Shown in pieces: positions 1-12,135 of a stretch of 64,000 bases of DNA. This stretch comes from Methylobacterium dankookense. Lineage in GTDB: Bacteria > Pseudomonadota > Alphaproteobacteria > Rhizobiales > Beijerinckiaceae. The stretch lies in contig NZ_CABFVH010000015.1 of NCBI RefSeq assembly GCF_902141855.1, positions 49,276-113,275 on the forward strand. The letters are read 5' to 3'. Below the pieces are notes generated by a model. It was not told the DNA's origin, did no database searches, and saw only the letters and a program-made list of their open reading frames with translations. The position numbers were made by a program, and so were the translations under genes. Every line of letters begins with the position of its first letter. Within the stretch, counting starts at the first letter, position 1.

Positions 1-1175
1 TCGGCCGGGCCGAGATCGACGGTGCCCAGGAGCGCGGCGTCGGAGAACTGCACGCAATGCCCGGCGGCGTGGCCATGCATGTAGTTGCCGACGAAGCTCG
101 CCGTGATCCCCGGCACGAGGCTGGCGCCCATCGTCCCGAAGGCGATGTCGTTGCCGATGAACCGCACGCCCCCGGCGACGGCTCCGTTCCGGCCCGCCTG
201 ATTCTGGATGGCCGGAGCCTTCGCCTTGCCTCCGACCGCCGAGATGTAGTTGCCGGATACCAGGACGCCGTCGATGCCGTAGCCGCCATAGCCACCGGGC
301 TCGAAGCGCAGGGCGCCCCGGGCGTCGTTCTGGTCCATCATGTTGCCGAAGACCCGCGCCGACATCACCGACGACAGGGTCAGGAACGGGCCGCCGGTGA
401 GCACCGACTCGTTGAAGGCGACGAGGGTGCCCTCGGGCCGCGCCGCCGTGCCGCTGTCGCCGATCCAGCCGCCCGACCCGGTTCCGCCCATGGAGTTGCG
501 GATGACCTGGTTGTTGATCGAGATCCGCGCAGGGTCGTTGCGGATCTGGCGCCAGGTGAGGGCGCCCGGGCGCAGGTTGGTGATGCTGTTGTCGTGGATA
601 TGGACGTTGCTTGCCGTGAACTCGATTACCGGGTCGGGGTTGGCGCCATTTCGTGCCGTGATCCGGTTCCGGTAGATCTCGTGCGCGTCATGATTCAGCG
701 CGAAGACGCGCCCGGCCGGGCCGTCGTGCAGGATCGTGAGATCGTGGACCTTGGCGAGCGTGTCGGTGGTGACGAACAGGTCGGTCGGCGCGCTCGTCGT
801 GACGCAGCCGCCGGCGCCGACGATCTCGACGCGCGCGATGTCGAGGCTGGATCCGATGCGGAAGCAGGCGCCTCCGGCCACGCTCGGGATGATGAGCGGC
901 CGCCCGGCGGCGCGCGCCGCGGCCACGGCCTGCCGCATCGGGGCCGCCACGTCGAGGCCGGCGACCACGCTGGCGACCGGCACATGGAACAGGGCGTTGA
1001 TCCCGTTGAGCACGGCCGCATCCGCGAGCGTCGCCGCGTTCGCGGCGCCGGTGGGCCGGAGGGTCGAGACGGAGACATCGCCGCGCGGGCCCGGCGGCCC
1101 GAGCGCGGTCTCCTCCGCCGGCGACGCCGAGGCGAATGCGAGGAGGGTTGCGAGGGCGAGGAACAGGCCGCGCAT
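1..1175 (-). CDS. Secreted right-handed beta-helix (pectate-lyase-like) protein, C-terminus outside window
   Basis: The minus-strand frame is open from an ATG at 1175 to the window edge, so the C-terminus is missing. The N-terminus MRGLFLALATLLAFASASPA is a typical Sec signal peptide, so the product is predicted to be exported. After it come many short beta-strand/turn repeats rich in N, G and D with alternating hydrophobics, such as NVHIHDNSITNL and GVRFIGNDIAFG. This is the pattern of parallel beta-helix proteins of the pectate lyase/NosD type. An AGGG-type ribosome site precedes the ATG. Substrate and activity cannot be read from the sequence; the family includes polysaccharide lyases and surface adhesin-like proteins. 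Fold assignment is good, function unknown. Confidence 0.75.
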   Translation of the reverse strand, partial: MRGLFLALATLLAFASASPAEETALGPPGPRGDVSVSTLRPTGAANAATLADAAVLNGINALFHVPVASVVAGLDVAAPMRQAVAAARAAGRPLIIPSVAGGACFRIGSSLDIARVEIVGAGGCVTTSAPTDLFVTTDTLAKVHDLTILHDGPAGRVFALNHDAHEIYRNRITARNGANPDPVIEFTASNVHIHDNSITNLRPGALTWRQIRNDPARISINNQVIRNSMGGTGSGGWIGDSGTAARPEGTLVAFNESVLTGGPFLTLSSVMSARVFGNMMDQNDARGALRFEPGGYGGYGIDGVLVSGNYISAVGGKAKAPAIQNQAGRNGAVAGGVRFIGNDIAFGTMGASLVPGITASFVGNYMHGHAAGHCVQFSDAALLGTVDLGPA

Positions 1176-1446
1176 CGGACCCTCCGCATGTCGGCGCCGA
1201 GGCGCGGGATCAGGTTCAGGTAGGGCGGCTGCTTCGACGCGCTCCCTCGCGTCCGAGCCCGTCCGCCCGGGACGACGCGCGGATGGGAATGCGCGGACGG
1301 CGACCGCGTTCACGAGATCGCCGGTGGCAGGCTTTCGACCGTGACGCAGCGCTCAGGCTAGATCCTGCGAGCCAGGGCGAAAATCAGCATATCTATCAGG
1401 GAGTTTGCTGGGCTGCGGTAATCGGGACCCGCTCTGCCCTTGATGA

Positions 1447-1523
1447 TGGTCGGAGTGGCAGGATTTGAACCTGCGACCCCCACGTCCCGAACGTGGTGCG
1501 CTACCAGACTGCGCTACACTCCG
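1447..1523 (-). tRNA. tRNA-Pro (anticodon CGG)
   Basis: The minus strand folds as a 77-nt tRNA. The 7-bp acceptor stem CGGAGTG/CACTCCG is followed by encoded ACCA, the discriminator plus CCA tail. The anticodon stem CCACG/CGTGG encloses the loop TTCGGGA, giving anticodon CGG (proline). The T arm carries the GGTTCAAATCC motif. Confidence 0.96.
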
Positions 1524-1623
1524 AAGGCCGGGCGTTGCCGGCGAGCGGGCTTATAGCGGTGCCTTTTCCGGGCCGCAAGCGGGGTGAGGGATCCTTTTTG
1601 CGCCCGCGTCGGAATCGGTCCCG

Positions 1624-5047
<3,424 letters not shown>

Positions 5048-5095
5048 GCGTCCCGATCCGGGCGCCGAGCGGCGGTCAGGCGCCGGCGGTCGCCT

Positions 5096-5290
5096 TCAGG
5101 AACCCGACGAGAAGGCGGCGTCGTAGCCGTCGATATGCGCCATGAGGTCGTTCAGCCGGGGAAACCGGCGCATCGCCTCGTAGACCGAGACGAAGTCGAT
5201 TCGTCCTTCAGGCAAGAGATGACGCATCACGCGCGCCACCGCACCGCCCTGACAGGTTCCGATGACGAAGATCCTCGGTGATTGGACAGC
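5096..5290 (-). pseudogene. Truncated remnant of a WcbI-like polysaccharide biosynthesis protein
   Basis: About 64 codons on the minus strand read PRIFVIGTCQGGAVARVMRH and continue with a segment ending in GYDAAFSSG before a stop. This resembles the N-terminal 60 residues of WcbI-type putative acetyltransferases of capsule loci, which normally run to about 300 residues. The rest of the gene is absent and nothing upstream in frame looks like a native N-terminus. I infer a gene fragment left at the edge of the AT-richer insertion that follows. The family call rests on pattern recognition of the GTCQGG motif region and is moderate. Confidence 0.5.
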
Positions 5291-5529
5291 GCAGCTGCGT
5301 AATGCACGCCATTTGTACTCGGCTCGCCACAGGCGTGTCTTCAGGGCGAGCATGCTGGGCGCTGGCTGTACTGGAGATGGACCGGAAGGAATCCATGCTC
5401 TACGAAGCCCTGTCAATTCAGGTGCTTGGCAAAGTTTCGCCGGCGCCTGATATCTGCAACAGTGCCGCGAACCGGGCTCGGTACGGCGGACCTGCTGCTT
5501 GCCATGATTGATCCGCCCTATGTCCACCT

Positions 5530-5952
5530 TCATCGGCAAAGGCCGGATGCCCCATCCAGAAATTTGCGGGCTGGTCTCGCTTTGTATTCGAACGCGCAGG
5601 TTGTTGCTCCAGCTGGAACAGGTATCGCAATAATTGCGTGCTCGTAATTGCAGGTCACCCAGTAGCTTGTTGCGGGGTCCATTTTCCACTGCGGACGCGT
5701 TGCCGAATCGTTATCTGGGGCAAGCGAAGCAAGTTGTTCGGGCGGACCTGAGAACAACGACATAGATACAAGACGTGAAGCTTTGAGTGGTCCTACGCCG
5801 CGCCATCTATCTGGCACCTTTCTGGCAAAAGCTGGATTGCATATTAATGTCTCATACCTTTTTTCTTCCTTCGAATAAGCAGAGTTATTCAGTGCGAAAA
5901 ACGCAAAGATAGAGAAGGCCAAATTACTCAATAACATAAAATGTCTTGCCAT
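5530..5952 (-). CDS. STY0301-family secreted protein, probable Tai2-type immunity protein
   Basis: The 140-residue product has a signal peptide (MLLSNLAFSIFAFFALNNSAYS after a short leader), so it is predicted to be periplasmic. The mature part shows the STY0301-family pattern: a Cys near the N-terminus, FSGPPEQLASLAPD, a W-x-M stretch, YWVTCNYE and a later Cys. It overlaps the 3' end of the BPSL0067-family gene by 29 nt, and AGGAG lies just upstream of its ATG, so the pair is translationally linked. STY0301 proteins are typically encoded beside BPSL0067 amidases; in the Tae2/Tai2 pairs the immunity protein protects the periplasm from the effector. Base composition is clearly lower in GC than the flanks, suggesting transfer. 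Confidence 0.7.
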   Translation of the reverse strand: MARHFMLLSNLAFSIFAFFALNNSAYSKEEKRYETLICNPAFARKVPDRWRGVGPLKASRLVSMSLFSGPPEQLASLAPDNDSATRPQWKMDPATSYWVTCNYEHAIIAIPVPAGATTCAFEYKARPARKFLDGASGLCR

Positions 5953-6319
5953 CGTTGCTCCTTTTGGTTCCTTCTGCGCATTTGAAATTAATTTTTCTCC
6001 TTAGAACTTGTTTTTGAGAAGCCCACTGATCGAGGACTTCGATTCCATTCTCATCATGACTCAAGTAAATGGCGGCATGTTTTCCTTTGTCGTCGGTCGG
6101 ATAATGAGGCGGAACGCCATCGAAAGTAGCGATGGCAATGTATTTTTCAAACTGCTCCTTAGCACCCCATATTTGCTTTCCTCGCGTCCACGTCGTTGTC
6201 GCTCCAACATCTGTTACCTGCTGGACAAAAGAAACACATTCCGTTGTCTTCTTCGTGGGGTGTACGTATTTGCTGATTCCTTTGACCTTTTCCTCTGCAA
6301 CATTCATTTTGTGCGGCAT
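5924..6319 (-). CDS. BPSL0067-family protein, probable Tae2-type peptidoglycan amidase effector
   Basis: The 131-residue protein matches the BPSL0067 family pattern: TTECVSFVQQVTDVG with the putative catalytic Cys, then W-x-R-G, IAIATFDG, and GKHAAIYLSH with the putative catalytic His, then VLDQWASQKQVLRRKI and NDGKTFYVIE near the end. This is a papain/NlpC-like Cys-His arrangement. Members of this family include the Tae2 amidase effectors of type VI secretion, which cut peptidoglycan cross-links. There is no signal peptide, as expected for a T6SS-delivered toxin. No T6SS structural gene is in the window, so this would be an orphan effector. It sits in AT-rich DNA directly upstream of, and overlapping, its probable immunity gene. 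Confidence 0.7.
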   Translation of the reverse strand: MPHKMNVAEEKVKGISKYVHPTKKTTECVSFVQQVTDVGATTTWTRGKQIWGAKEQFEKYIAIATFDGVPPHYPTDDKGKHAAIYLSHDENGIEVLDQWASQKQVLRRKINFKCAEGTKRSNDGKTFYVIE

Positions 6320-6708
6320 TGGAGAAATTCCTCTTATAGAATATAAAATATGTCACTTGAATTACTTTATGACATCGGCTGTTTATTGTTTATATGCGGC
6401 GAGCTCCGGCATGAGTCAAGATTTATCGAGAGCGTGGTTGACCTGAAGTCACGCTCGAAGACTATTTACCTATAATCATCCAGTCGTTACGAGGTGCAAG
6501 CTCGAACGACCGGGAGGGGCCGGACGTAGCTCCGCATGATGCGCCAAGCGCCGAACCGAGCCAGCGCACAGCCTCGATCCGATCTCTTGTATTATGTATG
6601 CCAGACGGCTAGGCTGACGCCGCACCTTCCTGAAGGGTCCACTTCCAACTTGCGGCGCGCCCCGAAACGGGTGCGCCGCTCTTGTGAGCCAGTGCGGAGC
6701 CGGCCCCT
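6320..6708. other. AT-richer intergenic stretch without a recognised gene
   Basis: About 390 nt between the start of the effector gene and the next small gene. The first 150 nt are AT-rich and probably hold the promoter of the effector/immunity pair. I see no conserved reading frame, tRNA or repeat. Confidence 0.5.
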
Positions 6709-6990
6709 ATGGCGATGCATGCCCAGATCCTCGACGGGCCGGAGGCCGAAGCCGACGCGTCTCTCCGTTGCCTCTCCGATATCGAGCAAGCCGTGCTGCG
6801 CGCCCTGGATGGCGAGTTCGTCAGCGCGACCGTCGTCAGGTGGCGCGCCAAGCTGCCCACCACGCAACGGGTCGGCCCCACCCTCGCGGCCTGCACCAAG
6901 CTGGAACAGCTCGGGCTTGCCGAATGCATCGGCGTCGGTTTGGCGCGGCGCTGGGCGCGGGCGGGCTCGGGCGACTTCGTGAGCGCCTGA
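6709..6990 (+). CDS. Small hypothetical protein, winged-helix-like
   Basis: The 93-residue product starts at ATG with GGAG 8 nt upstream. The centre (LSDIEQAVLRALDGEFVSAT, then RWRAKLPTTQRVGPTLAACT) looks like a small all-helical, winged-helix-type fold in which a helix-turn segment is followed by KLEQLGLAE. I recognise no catalytic motif. It ends near the convergent GNAT gene. Function unknown; a role in regulation is only suggested by the fold pattern. Confidence 0.55.
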   Translation: MAMHAQILDGPEAEADASLRCLSDIEQAVLRALDGEFVSATVVRWRAKLPTTQRVGPTLAACTKLEQLGLAECIGVGLARRWARAGSGDFVSA

Positions 6991-7077
6991 CCACCGCAGT
7001 GGCTGCGCGCGGCGGCCGGCCGTCGCGAGGTCCGCGGCGGGGCAGGGATAGGCGCCATCGAGCGCCCATTGCGACCC

Positions 7078-8226
7078 CTACCGCCGCCGCAAAGCCGTCT
7101 TGGCCGCCTCGCGCGCCCTCTGCTCGAAGCGGGCGAGGCGGATGCGCCGGTCCAGGGAGAGGCGGTCGGCGCCGGGGGGGACGGCGATGATCTCGGCGAG
7201 CGTCTCGCGCTCCGGATAGAGGCTCTCCAGGGCGGAGCCGGCGAGCGTCGCCGAATCGAGCCGGTCGGCGAAGCGGGTCTCGTGGCAGGCGCGCACGATC
7301 TCGGCTTCGAGCACGAGGCCGGGGGCCTGGGCGCGGAGCGTCTCGTCATAGGCGGTCTTCAGGAGCGTCGCGGTGCCGGATCCGACGAGGGCCAGGCTGA
7401 TCGCGATCGGCCGGCCATCGAGGGTCAGGCTGTCGGCGCGGGCCGTGACGGGGCCGGTGCCCTCCGCGAAGAGCGCGCGGGCGAGGGCGGCGGTGGCCGG
7501 GCGGCAGGCCATGGCGGTGCCGGCCTCGCCCTTCCAGCCCGCCCGTTCCAGGGCGAGGAAGCTCTCCACCGCGGCGGCCAGCGCGGCGCCCCCGCTGGCG
7601 CTGTCGAGGCGGAGTGCGCCGCTCTCGGACAGGCGCTTCGTGCGCCGCCGCAGATCCTTCAGTCGGCTCCGGTTCGGATGGCCGGCCTGGAAGGCATCGA
7701 GGCTCGCGCGGCGGTCGAGCACCGGCCGCGCGAAGGTCGCGACGGGGCCGTGCGACCAGCCGGCCCGGTCCATCGCCGCGCGCATCGCCGTGCCGGCCGG
7801 GCTGTCGAGGCGCAGCAGCGGCCAGCGCCAGGCGCCGCCGCCCGAGGCGCAAGCGAGCCCGGCGACCAGGGCGTCGGCCGCCTCCGCATCGATCGCCGCC
7901 CCTCGGGCCGCGAGCAGCGGATCGGTGGCGGTGATGAAGGGCGTCAGGAAGGGCCGGGCCACGCGGGCGCCGAGCCCGCTGAGGTCGCGGGCGGTCCGGT
8001 AGGGCAGGAGCGCTTCGAGCCGCCCGGCCCGGGCCACGGTCACGGCGGCGAGGTCGGTCGGCGCGAGGGCCGCCGCGCCATGCGCCGCGAGGACGTGGCG
8101 GCTGAAATGGGGGTGGGTGTCGCGCGCCCGGGCGAAGAGGTCGTCCCAGGCCGCGCCGTCGATCGCCGCGAGGGGCGTGAGCGCGATCTCGAACCCATGG
8201 GCGGCGACAGGGGAGGGGGCGCTCAT
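7078..8226 (-). CDS. GNAT-family (FemAB/BioF2-like) N-acyltransferase of a surface polysaccharide operon
   Basis: The 382-residue protein begins at ATG 8226, whose ATGA overlaps the stop of the upstream flippase gene. It has the double-GNAT layout of the FemAB/BioF2-like group. The N-terminal half contains HPNRSRLKDLRRRTKRL, and the C-terminal half contains the acceptor/CoA-binding segment LTLDGRPIAISLALVGSGTA followed by LLKTAYDETL. Such proteins are common in exopolysaccharide loci, where they are thought to acylate sugars or lipid-linked intermediates. The coupling to a Wzx-like flippase supports that role. The other GNAT at 29279 has the same architecture and a comparable neighbour. Substrate unknown. 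Confidence 0.8.
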   Translation of the reverse strand: MSAPSPVAAHGFEIALTPLAAIDGAAWDDLFARARDTHPHFSRHVLAAHGAAALAPTDLAAVTVARAGRLEALLPYRTARDLSGLGARVARPFLTPFITATDPLLAARGAAIDAEAADALVAGLACASGGGAWRWPLLRLDSPAGTAMRAAMDRAGWSHGPVATFARPVLDRRASLDAFQAGHPNRSRLKDLRRRTKRLSESGALRLDSASGGAALAAAVESFLALERAGWKGEAGTAMACRPATAALARALFAEGTGPVTARADSLTLDGRPIAISLALVGSGTATLLKTAYDETLRAQAPGLVLEAEIVRACHETRFADRLDSATLAGSALESLYPERETLAEIIAVPPGADRLSLDRRIRLARFEQRAREAAKTALRRR

Positions 8227-9563
8227 CGGGCGGCTCCGGCGAGGCTCGACCAGACCGGCGTCGCGAGGCCGTGCACGGCGCGGGCCGCGTTGGCGAGGGC
8301 GGCCGCCCGCAGCACTGTGGCGACGGCCATGGCGAGCGCGGCGCCGATCACGCCGAGTTGCGGGATCAGGATCAGGCAGAGCAGGGCGGCGAGGCCGAGC
8401 GCCGCCACCGTGATCGCGGCGCAGAGCCGCTCGCCGCCGAGCATGGTGAGCAGGTCCTCGCCCGGGCCGAACAGGCTGGCGGCGACGCTGCCGGCGGCGA
8501 GCACCGCCAGGATCGGCACGCTCTCCGAGAAGCCCGAGCCGAACATGGCGAGGAGGAGGGGGCTCACGGCGACCACGGCGACGGCGACGGCGAGCGTCGC
8601 CGCCGCGGTGGCCTGCCCCTGCAGGCGCACCAGGCCGGCGAGCGCCGCCCCGTCGCCGCGGGCCGCGCTGTAGCGCTGCGCCGTGGCCGCGGTGGCGGCG
8701 AAATGCACGAAGACCACGAATTGCTGGATGCGCGTGGCGGCGAAGTAGAGGCCGACCGCGGCCGGCGGCATCAGGAAGCCGAGCACCACCACGTCCACGA
8801 AGCCGAACCCGGCGGTGGCGAGGTCGATCGCGGCGATGGGCAGGCAGGCGCGCAGCCATTTGCGCAGGTCGAACCGGCGCGGCCCCGGGGCAAGCGCGCC
8901 GCGCAGGCGCGCGAGCAGCAGGACGGATTGCAGGGCGGTGGCGAGGGCTGCGGCGCCGAGCATGCAGGCCATCGCCACCTCGGCCCGGGCCGGGGCGCCG
9001 GCGAGCACGGCGGCGAGCAGCGCGCCCATCATCGCCACCTGCCGCAGCAGGTAGGGCGGCGCGATGGCGAGCACCGCCCAGTTCTGGCTGCGCGCGACGC
9101 CCTCCAGATAGTCCTGGAGCGCGAAGAGGGGCAGGACCAGGGCCGCGATCAGAAGGGGCGCGCGGTAGGGCTCGGCGAGGACGGCAGGGGCCGCCCGCAT
9201 GAGGACGAGGCCGAGGAGGGCGGTGCCGGCGGCGGCCGCGAGGGTCGCGAGGGCGCCCGCGGCGAGGTAGCCGCGCGCCTCGGCGAGGTCGCCGCGCCCC
9301 TGCGCCTCCGGCAGGAAGCGGCTCGCCCCCTGCGACAGGCCGAGCGTCAGGGTGTGGCCGAGCATCGCCGTCCAGACCCAGACGGTGGCGAAGACGCCGT
9401 ATTCCTCCCAGCCCATCAGCCGGGCGGCGAGCACCTGGGCGGCATAGGCGAAGCCGGCCGAGCCGATGCGGATGAGGAAGACCGAGAGGGCGGCCCCGGC
9501 CGCGCCCGCGCGCGCCGCGCGCAGGCGCCGCAGGGCCGTGCCGATGGAGAGCCGCGCCGCCAT
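8223..9563 (-). CDS. Wzx-type polysaccharide flippase (MOP superfamily)
   Basis: The 446-residue, very hydrophobic protein has about 12 predicted membrane segments, beginning with a transporter-like stretch (RIGSAGFAYAAQVLAARLMG) and containing GVFATVWVWTAMLGHTLTLG. This fits the polysaccharide-transport branch of the MOP flippases, which move lipid-linked oligosaccharides across the inner membrane. It overlaps the downstream GNAT gene by 4 nt and lies 59 nt after the SGNH hydrolase gene. The start at 9563 is chosen because upstream in-frame sequence is antisense to the hydrolase gene and not protein-like. Confidence 0.85.
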   Translation of the reverse strand: MAARLSIGTALRRLRAARAGAAGAALSVFLIRIGSAGFAYAAQVLAARLMGWEEYGVFATVWVWTAMLGHTLTLGLSQGASRFLPEAQGRGDLAEARGYLAAGALATLAAAAGTALLGLVLMRAAPAVLAEPYRAPLLIAALVLPLFALQDYLEGVARSQNWAVLAIAPPYLLRQVAMMGALLAAVLAGAPARAEVAMACMLGAAALATALQSVLLLARLRGALAPGPRRFDLRKWLRACLPIAAIDLATAGFGFVDVVVLGFLMPPAAVGLYFAATRIQQFVVFVHFAATAATAQRYSAARGDGAALAGLVRLQGQATAAATLAVAVAVVAVSPLLLAMFGSGFSESVPILAVLAAGSVAASLFGPGEDLLTMLGGERLCAAITVAALGLAALLCLILIPQLGVIGAALAMAVATVLRAAALANAARAVHGLATPVWSSLAGAAR

Positions 9564-9622
9564 GTCCGTCCCGCGCCCGAGGAGCCAGCCCTTCCGCTTA
9601 GCGGGCCGGGCTTGCGGGCCGG

Positions 9623-10582
9623 TTAATGGGCGCCGGGCCTCGGCTCGGCCTTGTCTGCCGTTCCGTCTCCCTTGCCTTCGGCCTTGAGCGCCGGGGGCTC
9701 CTTCGTCCCCCCGGTCGTCTCCGGCTGGAGCAGGGACAGGGTGATGGCACGGGTGACGTGCTCGGCCATGCAGCGCAGGCCGAGATCGTTGATGCGGAAC
9801 TGGCGCCCGAGCATGTGGCCCTCGCCGCTCTTGTCGCTGCGCCCGGCGAGGTAGCGCATCGCCTCGTAGCGGAGCACCAGCGGCACCTTCTCGCGGACGG
9901 CGACCTCGCGCACCGCGTTCACGATGCTGGTGTAGTAGGCGTCCTCCGCGAGGCTCGCGGTGTAGGTCGGATCGACCAGCACCACGTCGATGTCGTGCGA
10001 CTTGATCCAGCGCACGGTCTCGTCGAGCGCCTCCGCGAAGGCCGAGAGCTCGACCCGCGCGAGGGCGTCGTGCGTGCCGACCTGCCAGACCACGAGGTCG
10101 GGCTCGACCTCGGCCACGATGCTGCGCAGCCGCTCGGCGGCCTCCCCCGCGATCTCGCCCGGCAGGCCGCGGGCCTCGATCACCACGTCGACGTCGGGCA
10201 GCGAGCGCTCCAGCGCCGTCTCGAGCTTGACCGGATAGGTGCTCGACGCGCCGAGCCCGGCGGAGGTGCCGCCGATCGAAAGCACGCGGACCGGCCGCTT
10301 CTCCTTCAGCGCGGCCTTCACCGCGCCGAGCTTGGCCAGGGTGTAGAGCTGCGAGCCCGGCACCCGGCACTCGGGCGAGAGAATGGTATCGCCGGGCTCG
10401 CTCGCCGCAGGTGGGGAGACCACCGCCGGCGGGGCGGGGCGGGAGGGCGCCTCCTCGGCGAGCGCGGCGCCCGCCACGAGGCAGAGGGCGAGCGCCTTGA
10501 GGCGGAGCGCGAGCGCCTTGAGGCGGGCCTCAAGGCGGCGCGGTCGCGTCAGACCCGGGGTCGCGGCTTGCGGGAGCGCCAT
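9623..10582 (-). CDS. Exported SGNH/GDSL-family hydrolase
   Basis: The 319-residue product has an N-terminal hydrophobic export signal (ALCLVAGAALAEE). It shows the SGNH blocks: RVLSIGGTSAGLGASS with the nucleophile Ser, VWQVGTHDAL as block III, and an AEH near the C-terminus as the catalytic His. Exported SGNH proteins near flippases and acyltransferases often add or remove acyl groups on exopolysaccharide. The gene overlaps the end of the OpgC-like gene by 34 nt. Earlier in-frame ATGs at 10597 and 10636 are possible. Just before the signal core the segment RLEARLKALALRLKALALCL contains a short internal duplication. Confidence 0.8.
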   Translation of the reverse strand: MALPQAATPGLTRPRRLEARLKALALRLKALALCLVAGAALAEEAPSRPAPPAVVSPPAASEPGDTILSPECRVPGSQLYTLAKLGAVKAALKEKRPVRVLSIGGTSAGLGASSTYPVKLETALERSLPDVDVVIEARGLPGEIAGEAAERLRSIVAEVEPDLVVWQVGTHDALARVELSAFAEALDETVRWIKSHDIDVVLVDPTYTASLAEDAYYTSIVNAVREVAVREKVPLVLRYEAMRYLAGRSDKSGEGHMLGRQFRINDLGLRCMAEHVTRAITLSLLQPETTGGTKEPPALKAEGKGDGTADKAEPRPGAH

Positions 10583-11640
10583 TCGACGAACCATGCGGTG
10601 TAGCCCAGGGCGAGCAGGCCGAGACAAAGGATGCACAGATCGGTCAGGAAGCCGCCGCCCGTCCAGAAACGCAAGAGCTGCCCGCCGAGGCTCAGTATTG
10701 AACCCATAGAGAAAACGGCGAGTGAATTACGCCCCAGCCGCGTCAGATACGCAACCACCCATCCGATCCAGGGCGCGATCAGGCCGTAGACCGGCCCGAA
10801 GGCCAGGAGAACGCCGAGAAAATGGATCAGCCGCGCGGGCGTCAGGTAGGTCTTGTCGAAGGTGAACAGCAGCCGCGGCTCCGGCACCCGCAGCGGATCC
10901 GGCCGAATCTCGAACAACGACAACCCGATACCCAGAAGCACCAGGGCGACGCCCAGCGGGAACAGCCGCCGCGCCCAGCGGCGCAGGGCGTCCGATTCCC
11001 GGTTCCAGTCCTGCAGCACGAAGCCGAGGACCAGAAGAAGCTGCCAGCACAGGGGGTTGAAGAACCAGTCGCCCTGGCCCGGCCAGGAGGGCAGGTTCCA
11101 CTCCTCGACGAGGCTCAGCAGGTAAAGTCCGCCGGAGAAGGTCAGCGCCGCCGCCCGGCTGCGCCGCGCGATCAGCACGAAGAGCGGCGCGATCCCGAGC
11201 AGCACCACGTAGAGCGGCAGGATGTTGAAGAAGCCGAGCTGGTGGGTCAGCAGCACGATGCCGACCACGGTCTGGATCGGATCGGCGAAGAAGCCGCCCG
11301 CATTGTGCCATTCCAGGATCAGCGGGTTGTCGAGCAGCAGCGCGGTGCCGGCGATGATGGCGAGCGCCATCAGCATCACCGTGAGCTGCGCGCGGTAGAC
11401 CTCGATGGTGCGCGAGAGGAGGCGCAGGACGCTCCGCCCGCCGGGCTCGGGCGTGCCGTCGCGCCCGCGCGTGGCGATGCCGATCGACCAGCCGGCCAGG
11501 AACACGAACAGCTCCGCCGCGTCCGAGACACCGTACTGCGAGTAGGTGTAGCGCTCGAACGTGTTGCCCGGGACGTGGTTGATGAAGATCGTGACCAGGG
11601 CGAGGCCGCGCCAGAAATCGATCGCGTTCGGGTCCCGCAT
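10549..11640 (-). CDS. OpgC-type membrane acyltransferase
   Basis: The 363-residue membrane protein starts MRDPNAIDFWRGLALVTIFI, the DxxRG-like opening of OpgC/acyltransferase-3-like proteins, and contains about 10 hydrophobic segments. OpgC succinylates osmoregulated periplasmic glucans in other proteobacteria; homologues in Methylobacterium-like genomes have unproven substrates. It is the first gene of a minus-strand set: OpgC, SGNH hydrolase, flippase, GNAT. I infer that the set modifies and exports a surface glycan. The last 34 nt overlap the hydrolase gene. Confidence 0.85.
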   Translation of the reverse strand: MRDPNAIDFWRGLALVTIFINHVPGNTFERYTYSQYGVSDAAELFVFLAGWSIGIATRGRDGTPEPGGRSVLRLLSRTIEVYRAQLTVMLMALAIIAGTALLLDNPLILEWHNAGGFFADPIQTVVGIVLLTHQLGFFNILPLYVVLLGIAPLFVLIARRSRAAALTFSGGLYLLSLVEEWNLPSWPGQGDWFFNPLCWQLLLVLGFVLQDWNRESDALRRWARRLFPLGVALVLLGIGLSLFEIRPDPLRVPEPRLLFTFDKTYLTPARLIHFLGVLLAFGPVYGLIAPWIGWVVAYLTRLGRNSLAVFSMGSILSLGGQLLRFWTGGGFLTDLCILCLGLLALGYTAWFVEWRSRKPRPRV

Positions 11641-11871
11641 CGCGGTGGCGGCTCCGGGTCAGGCTTCAGGGCGCGGGGCTGGTCGAGGGCGGGCCCTGAT
11701 ACGGTGCGCGGGCCGCATCTGCAAAGGTGGAACCGCGCTCACGATCCGGCGAACCTGGGCCGCCTTCCCGCGTTTGGTCGGGCACGGCCCCCAAATGTCC
11801 GGCCCGCCTCGCCGTTCCGGGCCGGGCCGGCGCCCCCGCGGTGCGGGGCGCTCTCGCAGGAGGATGTACCG

Positions 11872-12135
11872 ATGTTCCGCCCCACTCCCGTCCTCTGGCT
11901 CGCGGCGCTCGTGGCCGCCGCGCCCGCAGCCGCCTTCGCCCAGGCCCAGACCGGGACCGGCGGCGGCCCGGCCTCGACGGTCACGGCCCCCAACACCTCC
12001 TCGGTGGGCCGCACCATGCCTCCCGCCGCGGGGACCGGTGCCGGCACGCGCGAGGAGCGCACCGAGCGCACGCCGCAGATGAAGGATGACGACCGCATCC
12101 AGAAGGGCATCTGCATCGGCTGCGGCGCGAAGTAG
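11872..12135 (+). CDS. Small secreted protein with C-terminal CxxC
   Basis: The 87-residue product has a clear signal peptide (PVLWLAALVAAAPAAAFAQA), a low-complexity Gly/Thr/Pro region, then a charged stretch (TREERTERTPQMKDDDRIQK) and the ending GICIGCGAK. AGGAGG lies 5 nt upstream of a nearer out-of-frame ATG and 11 nt upstream of the chosen one. The terminal C-I-G-C could bind a metal or form a disulphide; no function is known to me. It is divergent from the OpgC gene. Confidence 0.7.
   Translation: MFRPTPVLWLAALVAAAPAAAFAQAQTGTGGGPASTVTAPNTSSVGRTMPPAAGTGAGTREERTERTPQMKDDDRIQKGICIGCGAK

Noticed and set aside
57..1223. Long plus-strand open frame opposite the beta-helix gene
   Set aside because: Its product is Arg/Ala/Gly-rich with no protein-like pattern, whereas the minus strand gives a signal peptide and beta-helix repeats. 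It is a GC-rich shadow frame.
8860..10370. Upstream extension of the flippase frame into the SGNH gene
   Set aside because: Arg/Gly-rich noise in another frame of the hydrolase gene; the flippase begins at 9563.
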